Assembly: GCA_964567665.1 (NCBI GenBank)
Contig: CAZMNN010000011.1
Span: 1-60,773, forward strand
Direction of reading: 5' to 3'
DNA length: 60,773 nucleotides
Origin: UBA1731 sp964567665
Lineage (GTDB): Bacteria > Verrucomicrobiota > Kiritimatiellia > RFP12 > UBA1067
In this document: piece by piece, positions 24,874-33,613 of the stretch
How the letters are laid out: each line of letters starts with the position of its first letter
How positions within the stretch are numbered: the stretch's first letter is position 1
Made by a program: the position numbers and the translations under genes
Notes under the pieces: model-generated
What the model was told of the DNA's origin: nothing
Seen by the model: only the letters and a program-made list of their open reading frames with translations
The model's database searches: none

Positions 24874-27009
24874 ATGAAGTTTTCAAAGGAAACCGGAATG
24901 CTCGCGATAGCGTTCGCCGGCATCGCGTCGGTCGCGTCGGCGGCAAGGCTTGAGAACGACCTGGTGCGCATCGATATAGGAGACCGAGGCGAGTTGAACG
25001 CGCTCGTGTGCAAGGCGACGGGACATGACTGGGCGGGCGGCGCACCGCTATGGCGGCTCTATTTCGACGACCGGCGCGGCGGACACGAGGAGCGCGAGGT
25101 GCCAGTGCTGGGGTTGGAGCAGACGCCGGTCGTCACGGCTGACGCCGAACGGATCGTTCTCTTCTACCCGTCGCTCACGTGTCGGGGGAAGACGCTGAAC
25201 GTTAGCTTGCGCCTGACCGTCACGCTTGGGGATGACGGCCTTGTGCGCTTCGCGTCTGAGGTGTCGAGCCGCGAACCGCACACCTGCGTTCGCGAGCTGC
25301 AGTATCCGCTTGTCGGCGACTGCCGTCTGCCGGCGGACGCGGAGTTGATGACGACGTTCCTCGGCGGCGAACGGTTCAAGGATCCGGTCGGCAAGATTGC
25401 GCGGGAGGGGAACGAGCCGCCGTACTTCGGCCGGACGTGGGAGTTCCGCCAGATCGACTACAAGTATCCGAGCCATACCGTCGCGAACTGCTTTGCCTTG
25501 CTGAACGGACGCGAAGGGCTGTACGTCGGAAGCCACGACGGCACGTTCCAGGATACCTGGCATGGTCTGCGGGTGTATCCCGACGGCCCGATGTCGTTTA
25601 CGCGCCTTGAGGTGGGGCTGTACAAGTACCCGGATGTCTGCTGCGGCGGAACGTGGAAGAACGACTCCAACGTCCTCTCGCCGTACGCCGGCGACTGGAA
25701 GACGACGTCGCGCATCTACCGCCGATGGGCGGACACGTGGTGGCGGCGGCGTCCCGAGCCGGACTGGGTGAAGGCCATGACCGGCTGGCAGCGCATCATC
25801 TTCCGTCATCAGTACGGTGTCACCTACTATACGCCCGAAGACGTCCCCGGACAGGTCTGGGAGGCCGGACGGAAGGCGGGCATCGACACGCTTCTCTGCT
25901 TCGGCTGGTGGAATTCCGGAATGGACAACGGCTATCCCGACTCGTACTTCCAGACAGATCCGGAACTCGGCGGCGATGCGGCGTGGAAGGGCGCGATCGC
26001 GGAGTTCCGGCGCAAGGGCGGCCGCTTCCACCTGTATTTCAACGGCAAGCTCATCGACCTGGAGAGCGACTTCTACCGGAACGGCGCCGGCAAGGACGTG
26101 TGCTACCGGGACAACACGGGATCCGTGTACACGGAGCAGTACCTTTTCAAGGGGACAGGTACGTTCACGGGCTACTACAACACCCGGACGTTCACGCCGG
26201 CGAACCAGCGGAGCGAGACCTGGCGTTCGCTTCTCCGCAAGATGGTGGATCGGGCAATCGACTTCGGGGCCGATTCGGTGTTCTTCGACCAGCTGGGCTA
26301 CTGCGAATACACGTCCACCTGGACGACGGACGGCGAGTTCGCTATGCCAGACCACTTCATCATCGCGGAAAAGGCAAAGACGCTGAAGATGCTTCACGAC
26401 TACATAGATGCGAATGCGCCAAAGGATTTCGCGATCGGAACGGAGTGTTTCGTCGACGTCTGCGCACAGCACGTCGATTACGTGCACAACCTCATCAACC
26501 CCTCCAAGCCGACCGACTTTCCTCAGTGGATGCGCTACACGTTCCCCGAAGTGCCGGTCAGTGATCGCGAAATCCGCGACGACACCGACGTTGCGTGGCG
26601 CGTGAACAACAACCTGCTCACGGGGCTTCGCACGGACGGCGAGACGTTCCGCTGCCAGCGCACACTCGACTGGGCGCCGCTTCACCAGAAGCGGCTGGGG
26701 CAAGTCAACGCCTTGCGCAGGAAGTACCCCGTCCTGATGGGCATGTACCGCGATACGGACGGCTTCTCGAACAGCAACCCTGATGCCTTGCTTGCCCGGG
26801 CCTTTGCGGACGGGGAGCAGATGGCGGTTGTCGTCTGCACGGCCAAGGACAGACCGGCCGAGGGCGTGATTGCGGTTGACGGCCGGGAACTGCTGTCCTG
26901 GGACGGCATTGACGCGCCGCAGGTGAGCCGGACGGCCAACGGCGCAAAGGTGTCGCTCAAACCGAACGCACTGGTCGTGCTGTCGTTCGGGAAAGGGAGT
27001 GGACGTTGA
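24874..27009 (+). CDS. Exported DUF6259-like putative glycoside hydrolase
   Basis: 711 residues from ATG 24874. Signal peptide (MKFSKETGMLAIAFAGIASVASA). The N-terminal 230 or so residues are a beta-sandwich (LENDLVRIDIGDRGELNAL, LNVSLRLTVTLGDDGLVRF). A TIM-barrel-like catalytic part follows: GIDTLLCFGWWNSGMDNGYPD, RFHLYFNGKLID and ADSVFFDQLGYCEYT, where the Asp of FFDQLG is a candidate catalytic residue as in GH-D/GH31-like barrels. A small C-terminal beta domain ends the protein. I associate this layout with the DUF6259 family but from memory only. It follows the preceding gene after 2 nt; ATG 24874 is chosen over 24853 because the signal peptide starts there. The substrate is unknown. Confidence 0.68.
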   Translation: MKFSKETGMLAIAFAGIASVASAARLENDLVRIDIGDRGELNALVCKATGHDWAGGAPLWRLYFDDRRGGHEEREVPVLGLEQTPVVTADAERIVLFYPSLTCRGKTLNVSLRLTVTLGDDGLVRFASEVSSREPHTCVRELQYPLVGDCRLPADAELMTTFLGGERFKDPVGKIAREGNEPPYFGRTWEFRQIDYKYPSHTVANCFALLNGREGLYVGSHDGTFQDTWHGLRVYPDGPMSFTRLEVGLYKYPDVCCGGTWKNDSNVLSPYAGDWKTTSRIYRRWADTWWRRRPEPDWVKAMTGWQRIIFRHQYGVTYYTPEDVPGQVWEAGRKAGIDTLLCFGWWNSGMDNGYPDSYFQTDPELGGDAAWKGAIAEFRRKGGRFHLYFNGKLIDLESDFYRNGAGKDVCYRDNTGSVYTEQYLFKGTGTFTGYYNTRTFTPANQRSETWRSLLRKMVDRAIDFGADSVFFDQLGYCEYTSTWTTDGEFAMPDHFIIAEKAKTLKMLHDYIDANAPKDFAIGTECFVDVCAQHVDYVHNLINPSKPTDFPQWMRYTFPEVPVSDREIRDDTDVAWRVNNNLLTGLRTDGETFRCQRTLDWAPLHQKRLGQVNALRRKYPVLMGMYRDTDGFSNSNPDALLARAFADGEQMAVVVCTAKDRPAEGVIAVDGRELLSWDGIDAPQVSRTANGAKVSLKPNALVVLSFGKGSGR

Positions 27010-27056
27010 TGCTTGTGCCACGTGAATCGTCAGAAGAATCGGCAGGAAAGGTATTG

Positions 27057-29276
27057 ATGATGGGTGAAAAGAGGATGTTCGTGATGGGCGCGGTTTGCGC
27101 GCTTGCGTGTTCAATTGCCGTTTTTGCATCTGCGGAGGAGGCTGCCGATGGCTCCGGCATCCCGCCGTCGATCGTCCCTGCGCCTCAGCAGGTCGAATGG
27201 CGAGACGGGACGTATCGCGGCACGAACGTTGTCGACGTCTTCGATGCGGCTCTGCCGAAAGCGGGATATGAGCTGACGGTCGACGCTTCCGGCATTCGCG
27301 TGGCGTCGTCGGACGGCGATGGCGCGTTTTATGCGCGGATGACGCTTCGGCAGCTGGCGCAGGGCGTGGGCGAACAGATCTCGTATCCGTTCTGCCGCAT
27401 ACGGGACTGGCCACGCTTCCGCTGGCGTGGCTGCCTTGTGGACGAAGGGCGCCATTTCTTCGGCAAGGAGACGATCAAGAAGATCATCGAGGCCATGGCG
27501 TTCAATAAATTGAACGTCCTGCATTGGCATTTGACGGAAGACCAGGGGTGGCGCATCGAGATCCGGAAATGGCCGGAGTTGACGGCGCGAGGGTCAGTTC
27601 GGGCGGAAAGCCCGCGCTTCGACAATTCCGCAGAGGGCGACGGACGGCAGTACGGGCCGTATTTCTACACGGAGGAGGAGATTGAGGAGATCGTCGAGTT
27701 CGCGGAACGGCATCACGTCAAGATCGTGCCGGAACTGGAGATTCCCGGACACTCCAGGGCAGCGCTCACGGCCTATCCGGAATTCTCGTGTCTCGGCGAG
27801 CGGCTTGAGCGTCGGGTGGACGTGAAATGGGGCGTCAAGCGCGAGCTGTACTGCGCCGGAAACGACCGTGCCATTGCCTTCCTTGAAAGCGTTCTCGACG
27901 AATACTGCCGTCTGTTCAAGCACTCCGAGTTCATCCACATCGGCGGCGATGAGTGCCCGAAGATTCGCTGGCGGAGATGCCCGAAATGCCAGGCCCGCAT
28001 CAAGTCTGCCGGGCTGAAGGACGAGAATGCGCTGCAGACGTGGCTGATGCGCCATTTTGCGGAGTACCTGATGAAGAAGGGCAAACGTGCCATTGGCTGG
28101 GAGGAAATGCTGGACGGCGGCATCTGCGGAAACACGGCGGTCATGTGCTGGCTTGGAACGGAGAAGGCGGCCTTCGCCGCCACGAACGGCGTCGACTGCG
28201 TGGTCTGCCCGAACCGGTTGACGTACCTTGACCAGAAGCAGGGGATTCCCGATGATCCGTGGCGGTCGGACGGCGGTGGGCTGCCGCTTTCCCGCGTCTA
28301 CACGTTCGATCCGACAGACGGCGTTCCCGGAGAATTCGCCGGCCATGTGCTGGGTTCTGAGGGGCTTCTCTGGTCGGAGGGAATACGAGTTCCGGAAGAG
28401 CTTATGTGGCAGAGCTTCCCGAGGCTGTGCGCCGTCGCTGAGATCCTGTGGACGGAGAAGTCCGTCCGGGACTACGGCGACTTCGTGCGGCGGCTGGGCG
28501 ACCACATTCCGAGGCTTCGCCGGATGGGCGTGAACGCCGCCCCGACGCCGGAGGGCGTTCCGGCCAGCCGCGCCCTGCAGCCGGCGGAGAACGGACGGGC
28601 CGTCGGCTATGACTGGCGCGAACGGCACGACTACATATTGGCGGAGGCCAAGACATGGCGCACGAATCCGAATGTCGTGTTCATCGGCGACGATGCGCTC
28701 CATCTGTGGTCGGGCGTCGACTCCATCGGCGAGACGGACGACTCGCTGACGCTTCCGCGCTGGAAGTCGCTGTTCGGCCGCCGTGTGCGCGTCATGAACA
28801 TGAGTTGTGCGGGCGACCGCACGGAGAACGCGCTTTGGCGAGTCGACAACGGTGCGCTCAAGAACGTGCGCACGAAGCTGGTTGTCGTCATGCTCGGCAG
28901 GAACAACCTTGTGCCGGACGAAGACGGCCTACCGGATTCGCCGGAGGAGACGGCGCAGGCGATCAGAGGCCTCGTTGGTCGCATCCGGCGCATTCAGCCG
29001 CAGACGCGCATCCTGCTGCTGGGCGTCCTGCCGGCGGGGACGCCGGGAAGTCCGCTTCGCCGGAACGTGGACAGGCTGAACGCGCTTCTGGCGCGGATTC
29101 CGTCGTACGGATATGACGGGAAGGTCAGTTTCGAGGATGCCGGGGGACGATTCGTTGACGCAAACGGCGCAATCGTGCGCGGGATGATGTCGGATTCCGT
29201 CCATCCGACCGATGCCGGATACAAGGCGTTGTCCGCAATCTTTCTCAAACATATTGAACAGGCGGTCAGCAATTGA
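27057..29276 (+). CDS. GH20 beta-N-acetylhexosaminidase fused to an SGNH/PAF-acetylhydrolase-like domain
   Basis: 739 residues from ATG 27057 (AGGAAAGG upstream; an in-frame TTG/ATG pair at 27006/27009 is less likely because the signal peptide begins at 27057). After the signal peptide come a GH20b-like domain (to about residue 95) and a GH20 catalytic barrel (FRWRGCLVDEGRHFF, LHWHLTEDQGWRIEI, VPELEIPGHS) with the catalytic pair Asp298-Glu299 in HIGGDE. GH20 enzymes release terminal GlcNAc/GalNAc. From about residue 535 an SGNH domain of the PAF-acetylhydrolase type follows (CAGDRTENALWRV, VVVMLGRNNL, and Asp713/His716 in DSVHP). Its nucleophile block reads IGDDALHLW, so the catalytic Ser is Asp546 and esterase activity is probably lost. 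It ends the secreted operon. Confidence 0.88.
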   Translation: MMGEKRMFVMGAVCALACSIAVFASAEEAADGSGIPPSIVPAPQQVEWRDGTYRGTNVVDVFDAALPKAGYELTVDASGIRVASSDGDGAFYARMTLRQLAQGVGEQISYPFCRIRDWPRFRWRGCLVDEGRHFFGKETIKKIIEAMAFNKLNVLHWHLTEDQGWRIEIRKWPELTARGSVRAESPRFDNSAEGDGRQYGPYFYTEEEIEEIVEFAERHHVKIVPELEIPGHSRAALTAYPEFSCLGERLERRVDVKWGVKRELYCAGNDRAIAFLESVLDEYCRLFKHSEFIHIGGDECPKIRWRRCPKCQARIKSAGLKDENALQTWLMRHFAEYLMKKGKRAIGWEEMLDGGICGNTAVMCWLGTEKAAFAATNGVDCVVCPNRLTYLDQKQGIPDDPWRSDGGGLPLSRVYTFDPTDGVPGEFAGHVLGSEGLLWSEGIRVPEELMWQSFPRLCAVAEILWTEKSVRDYGDFVRRLGDHIPRLRRMGVNAAPTPEGVPASRALQPAENGRAVGYDWRERHDYILAEAKTWRTNPNVVFIGDDALHLWSGVDSIGETDDSLTLPRWKSLFGRRVRVMNMSCAGDRTENALWRVDNGALKNVRTKLVVVMLGRNNLVPDEDGLPDSPEETAQAIRGLVGRIRRIQPQTRILLLGVLPAGTPGSPLRRNVDRLNALLARIPSYGYDGKVSFEDAGGRFVDANGAIVRGMMSDSVHPTDAGYKALSAIFLKHIEQAVSN

Positions 29277-29280
29277 ATTG

Positions 29281-29289
29281 TGGTACAAT
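29281..29289 (+). promoter_or_regulatory. Extended -10 box, 7 nt from the following start codon
   Basis: TGGTACAAT, then 7 nt (GCAGCAC) and ATG 29297. The box begins only 5 nt after the GH20 stop codon, so the next gene can be transcribed separately from the operon. A leaderless mRNA is predicted. Confidence 0.6.
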
Positions 29290-29296
29290 GCAGCAC

Positions 29297-31699
29297 ATGA
29301 AAGCATCAAATCTGATTTTTGTCGCGGTTGCGATCTTTGCGCTTCCGCTTGTGGGCGGCGTGGTGTATCCGGAGGCTTCCGGAACGGCTGGCGTATCTGT
29401 GCGCAATCTCACTTTTGACAAGTGCCACAAATTTGGCGCAGGGTTCGTATTGGAGGGTACGGACGTTATCGTGTGCGACAACGGCAAGGATTCCAAGGTG
29501 TCTCGCGGCGCATCGTGGGGCGTAAACCTGAATCAGACCGATGCCGCGCCGTTCACAGTGACGGCGGAGAGCCTGGCCGTCACAGTGCGCGGTGAGCGCT
29601 CCAACGACTACGCTCTCTACATCGACGTGCAGTATGCGGACGGAACGTCGCTGTACGGACAGTGCGCCCAGTTTGACCGCAATCCCAGCCTTGGCTGGCA
29701 GAAGGGAAAGGTGACGGTAATGCCGGACAAGCCGGTCAAGTCGTTTTTCTGCAATCTGCTTCTGAGGAATGTCGCCGGATGCGTAAAGTTCCGCGCACCA
29801 GTCGTCCGGCTGCATTCGCTCGGTGTGATTTCAATGTATGACACCTGTTTTGTGGATGTCTCACAGCAGCGCAAGCTCGAAGCGCCCGGTTTCATGGTGC
29901 GTGACGTCACAGCCGGTCGCGGTTTCGTTTCCGTTGCGTCCGGCGGCGAGGCGGAGAAGATTGCGCTTGACGTGAAGACGGAGCGGATTGCGGACGCCAC
30001 GATTTTCGACGTCACGGCAAAGGAGCTTTCCGGACGTGACAGAGCCGTCACGCTTGTGTATGCGATTCCGTTCGATGAGGCTGCGCCGATGGTGTGGCAC
30101 TCCGATCCGCGCACGGATGTGGTTGTCGATGCAGCTGGCGATGCGCAGCTCCGCACCACAATCCAGCAAAACGCCGGTGAGGGATTGATGTCCCGCTGGC
30201 CGTTCGGTGCCGTGACTGTCGGAGGAAAGGGCGTTGCGCTCGGAATCGACTGCACTGCGCCGGCTGTATTCCGCGTGACCGCCCACCCGCGTCTGCGTCA
30301 GCTGTTCATTGCGTTCGATCTCGGATTTGCCAAGGAGCACCCCGACGCGCATTTCCGCTTTGTGCGCTTTGCGTTTCCCGCGAAGCATGGATTTCGCGGT
30401 GCACTTGCGACATATCAGGCACTATATCCGGAACTCAACGAAGTCAGGATCAAAAGGCATGGCTTATGGATGGCGTTCCACAACATCAGCAAGGTCGAAG
30501 GGTGGGAGGATTTTGGCTTTGGCGTAAAGGAAGGCGATGACGAACCGGCCTGGGATGACGCCCACGACATTCTCACGTTCCACTACACCGAGCCGTCAAC
30601 ATGGTGGATGGCGATGCCGAAAGGCATGGGCGGGTACACACTCGGCGACTGCTTCATAGAGGGTGACAGGCAGGCGGCAAACGGGAACGAATTCGCAATT
30701 GCGTGGCGCAGATCGGCCTTTCGCGATGAATACGGACGTGTTGTCGGCAAGGTCAAGGACGAACCGTGGTGCAGCGGCGCAGTGTGGAACCTGTGTCCGC
30801 TGCCGTCGCTTCCGGGCGGAGAATACGCATACAAGTTTTCGGAAAGGGAGTGGAACGGCCGCTACGGCGGCAAGACGTTCCCGCAGGGCGTTGACGGCGA
30901 GTACATCGACTCCGCAGAGGGCTATGTCACTTCGGACGTGAACTTCAACCGCGAGCATTTTGCGTATTCAAAGACGCCGCTTGCATACTCCAGGGAGACG
31001 AAGCGTCCGGCTCTCGCCAAGTCGCTCATGTTCTACGAGTATGTACGTGCCGCATCCGAGAGATGCCATTCGATCGGGCGCTACCTTATGTGCAACGGCG
31101 TTCCGAACCGCTGGCCGTGGCTTGTTCCGTACAGCGACTACAACGGAACCGAGACCGGATGGATTGACCACAAGACAGCGCAGTGGAAGCCGATGTCCGA
31201 CGAGGAGCTTTTGTTCCGTCGCGCAATGAGCGGCGGCAAGCCGTACTGTTTTCTGATGAACGTAAACTTCGACAAGTTCACGCATGAAATGGTCGAGAAG
31301 TACATGCAGCGTACTCTCGCCTATGGACTGCTTCCGAGCTTCTTCAGCCCGAACGCCTCCGGCGGACACTACTTTTCGCGTCCGGAACTGTATAACCGAG
31401 ACCGTCCGCTGTTCAGGAAGTACGTGCCGCTCTGCCGGATGGTCTCCGAGGCCGGATGGCGTCCGGTCAACACCCTTGCCGTCTCCGAGACGCCAGCGGT
31501 GTTCGTCGAGCAGTTTGGCGACAGATACCTGACCGTGTTCAATTCCGGCACAACGCCGCAGAACGCAAAAATCCGGTCGCTCGCTGGTGCGAAGCGGGCA
31601 AAGGAGCTTGTGGCAGACGGAGAGTGGCGGTTCATTGACGGTGTTGCCGAAGCTGTCATCCCCCCGGAGACGGTGAGGCTGCTGGATTTTGCCAGATAG
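29297..31699 (+). CDS. Large exported protein, possible glycosidase, family not recognised
   Basis: 800 residues from ATG 29297, fixed by the -10 box and the signal peptide (MKASNLIFVAVAIFALPLVGG). The first 340 or so residues are beta-rich, with a jelly-roll-like region (NDYALYIDVQYADGTSL). The second half reads as a barrel: HGLWMAFHNISK, then GVDGEYIDSAEGYVTS, an Asp/Glu-rich strand end like those holding catalytic acids, then GRYLMCNGVPN and KPYCFLMNVNFDKF. A small C-terminal beta domain (VFVEQFGDRYLTVFN...) resembles those closing many glycosidases. No family can be named. It follows the GH20 gene by 20 nt and probably works on the same glycan, but can be transcribed alone. Confidence 0.72.
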   Translation: MKASNLIFVAVAIFALPLVGGVVYPEASGTAGVSVRNLTFDKCHKFGAGFVLEGTDVIVCDNGKDSKVSRGASWGVNLNQTDAAPFTVTAESLAVTVRGERSNDYALYIDVQYADGTSLYGQCAQFDRNPSLGWQKGKVTVMPDKPVKSFFCNLLLRNVAGCVKFRAPVVRLHSLGVISMYDTCFVDVSQQRKLEAPGFMVRDVTAGRGFVSVASGGEAEKIALDVKTERIADATIFDVTAKELSGRDRAVTLVYAIPFDEAAPMVWHSDPRTDVVVDAAGDAQLRTTIQQNAGEGLMSRWPFGAVTVGGKGVALGIDCTAPAVFRVTAHPRLRQLFIAFDLGFAKEHPDAHFRFVRFAFPAKHGFRGALATYQALYPELNEVRIKRHGLWMAFHNISKVEGWEDFGFGVKEGDDEPAWDDAHDILTFHYTEPSTWWMAMPKGMGGYTLGDCFIEGDRQAANGNEFAIAWRRSAFRDEYGRVVGKVKDEPWCSGAVWNLCPLPSLPGGEYAYKFSEREWNGRYGGKTFPQGVDGEYIDSAEGYVTSDVNFNREHFAYSKTPLAYSRETKRPALAKSLMFYEYVRAASERCHSIGRYLMCNGVPNRWPWLVPYSDYNGTETGWIDHKTAQWKPMSDEELLFRRAMSGGKPYCFLMNVNFDKFTHEMVEKYMQRTLAYGLLPSFFSPNASGGHYFSRPELYNRDRPLFRKYVPLCRMVSEAGWRPVNTLAVSETPAVFVEQFGDRYLTVFNSGTTPQNAKIRSLAGAKRAKELVADGEWRFIDGVAEAVIPPETVRLLDFAR

Positions 31700-31764
31700 A
31701 TTACTGCCGTTCAAGAAAAATGGATCGATTTCCAATTTCCTTGCAAAACGGAACGCTCATGGTG

Positions 31765-31770
31765 TATAAT
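31765..31770 (+). promoter_or_regulatory. -10 box of tpiA
   Basis: TATAAT preceded by GGTG. It implies an unusually long leader of about 120 nt before ATG 31897, in contrast with the leaderless promoters elsewhere in the window. Confidence 0.5.
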
Positions 31771-31827
31771 TACGCCCAAAAAGCTTTCCCATGCCCGGCG
31801 GGTGTCGGCAGGAGGGCGGATACGTGT

Positions 31828-31847
31828 CTGGAGAGATAACACTCCAG
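31828..31847 (+). promoter_or_regulatory. Hairpin in the tpiA leader
   Basis: CTGGAG and CTCCAG form a perfect 6-bp stem around an 8-nt loop (AGATAACA), inside the roughly 120-nt leader and about 50 nt before the start codon. It might stabilise the mRNA or bind a regulator. It matches no riboswitch class I know. Confidence 0.35.
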
Positions 31848-31896
31848 CGGGCATTTTGCAACAAGAAGCAAGGATACAGAAAGGTCAGAACAGAAA

Positions 31897-32658
31897 ATGC
31901 GCAAGAAAATCATCGCCGGCAACTGGAAGATGAACGTCAAGCCCTCGGAGACAGCCGCTCTCGTGAAGGCGATCGCGGAGGCTACAAAGGATTTCAATAA
32001 CGTCGACATCGTGTGCTGCACGCCCGCGATCGACATTCCCGCCGCAGTCGAAGCCTGCAAGGGAACCCAGGTCAAGGCCGGTGCTGAGAACGCGCACTGG
32101 GAGGCGAAGGGCGCATTCACCGGCGAAATCTCCACAGGAATGCTCGTTGACGCCGGAGCCGAGTATGTGATCATCGGCCACTCCGAGCGCCGCCAGTACT
32201 TCGGCGAGACGGATGAGACGGTGAACAAGCGCACACGCGCCGTGATCGCCGCCGGCCTTACGGCCATCGTCTGCGTCGGCGAGACGCTTGAGGAGCGTGA
32301 GGCCGGAAAGCTCAACGAGGTCATCGAGCGTCAGATGAACGTCGGTCTCAAGGATGTCACGGCGGCAGACTGCGCGAAGCTTGTGATTGCGTACGAGCCT
32401 GTCTGGGCGATCGGAACCGGAAAGACGGCTACGCCCGACCAGGCGCAGGAAGTCCATGCGCTCATCCGCGCCACGCTCGCCAAGCTCGTTGGAGCCGAGA
32501 CGGCCGAGACGGTCCGCATCCAGTACGGCGGCTCGATGAAGCCCGGCAACGCCGCTGAACTGCTCGCCAAGAAGGACATCGACGGCGGTCTCATCGGCGG
32601 CGCCGCCCTCAAGGCCGAGGACTTCGCCGGAATCATCTCCGCAGCCGCCAAGGCCTGA
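31897..32658 (+). CDS. tpiA: Triosephosphate isomerase
   Basis: 253 residues, full length. The barrel starts KKIIAGNWKMN with the catalytic Asn and Lys; the His is in IIGHSERR, the catalytic Glu in VIAYEPVWAIGTG (the family signature), and the phosphate-gripping loop 6 is IGTGKTA. QYGGSMKPGN and GGLIGGAAL complete the phosphate site. It interconverts dihydroxyacetone phosphate and glyceraldehyde 3-phosphate. It has its own promoter and a long leader, and a strong hairpin follows the stop, so it is probably monocistronic. It shares the CTC/ATC/AAG-rich codon use of enolase, fitting high expression. Confidence 0.97.
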   Translation: MRKKIIAGNWKMNVKPSETAALVKAIAEATKDFNNVDIVCCTPAIDIPAAVEACKGTQVKAGAENAHWEAKGAFTGEISTGMLVDAGAEYVIIGHSERRQYFGETDETVNKRTRAVIAAGLTAIVCVGETLEEREAGKLNEVIERQMNVGLKDVTAADCAKLVIAYEPVWAIGTGKTATPDQAQEVHALIRATLAKLVGAETAETVRIQYGGSMKPGNAAELLAKKDIDGGLIGGAALKAEDFAGIISAAAKA

Positions 32659-32670
32659 CCGGAGTGACCG

Positions 32671-32708
32671 ACCACCCGTTCCGTCCGCATGGACGGCGGG
32701 TGCTGGTT
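32671..32708 (+). terminator. Strong hairpin after tpiA
   Basis: CCGTCC and GGACGG enclose a GCAT loop, extended outward by ACCACCCG against CGGGTGCTGGT with a small bulge. There is no T-run, so termination may be Rho-assisted or the hairpin may protect the mRNA 3' end. Confidence 0.45.
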
Positions 32709-32782
32709 CAGCGATTGAACGGAGTGGATGCGGCCATGTCGCCGCATCCACTTTGCAAATGCACGGCGATGGACTGTTGAGA

Positions 32783-33613
32783 ATGGAAGACCACAACAGA
32801 CAGAGGAAAGTTGCGGCCATAAACGATTTCTCCGGTTTCGGGAGATGTTCACTGACTGTCGCACTGCCGATACTTTCGGCGATGAAGATTCAGTGCTGTC
32901 CCGTTCCAACGGCGATCTTCACGAACCACACCGGCTTCCCGTCGTATGCGTGGACTGACTGCACAGACCATCTTGACGACTATGTGGAGCAGTGGAAGAG
33001 GCTGGATCTGCGGTTCAGCGCCATATCCACCGGTTTTCTCGGCTCCCGCCGCCAGATCGATTTTGTGTTCCGCTTCATCGAGGCGTTCCGCACTCCCGAT
33101 ACGCTCGTGCTTGTCGATCCGGTGATGGGCGACTACGGGAGGCTGTATTCTACGTACGACGACGAACTTGCAAAGTCGATGCGGGCGTTCCTCGACGTCG
33201 CGGATGTGCTTACGCCGAACCTTACCGAGGCCTGCGTCCTTGCGGACAGGCCGTATTCGCCGGACATGACAGACGGCGAACTTGAAGACCTCTGCGACGC
33301 TCTTGCGGTTCATGCGAAGCACATCGTCATCTCCGGCATAGCGCGCGGCGACGACCTTGTGAACTACGTGTACGAAAAGGGAAGTGCATCGCAGGTCTTT
33401 TCAGTCAAGCGCATAGGTGCGGACAGGAGCGGCACCGGTGACGTGTTCGTATCGGCGCTTCTCGGTTCGCTTCTCAACGGCGCATCGTTCATTGAGTCTG
33501 TCCGCCGGGCTGCGCTTTTCGTCTCGAAGGCTGTCGCCCGCTCGGAGGAGCTTGGCATTCCGACGCATGATGGACTGGCTTTCGAGGAAGTGCTTTCGGA
33601 GATTGTGGCATGA
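32783..33613 (+). CDS. pdxY: Pyridoxal/pyridoxamine kinase (ThiD/PdxY-like)
   Basis: 276 residues from ATG 32783. A ribokinase-fold kinase: VAAINDFSGFGRCSLTVALPIL is the characteristic start of the pyridoxamine-kinase group, VDPVMGDYGRLY the middle motif, LTPNLTEACVL the hinge region, and RSGTGDVFVSALL the anion hole with the catalytic Asp. The enzyme phosphorylates pyridoxal, pyridoxamine or pyridoxine to feed PLP salvage. Earlier in-frame starts (TTG 32753, ATG 32759) are possible but add an uncharacteristic tail. The stop overlaps the start of the radical SAM gene by 4 nt, and that gene overlaps the methyltransferase gene, so the three form one coupled operon. Confidence 0.87.
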   Translation: MEDHNRQRKVAAINDFSGFGRCSLTVALPILSAMKIQCCPVPTAIFTNHTGFPSYAWTDCTDHLDDYVEQWKRLDLRFSAISTGFLGSRRQIDFVFRFIEAFRTPDTLVLVDPVMGDYGRLYSTYDDELAKSMRAFLDVADVLTPNLTEACVLADRPYSPDMTDGELEDLCDALAVHAKHIVISGIARGDDLVNYVYEKGSASQVFSVKRIGADRSGTGDVFVSALLGSLLNGASFIESVRRAALFVSKAVARSEELGIPTHDGLAFEEVLSEIVA

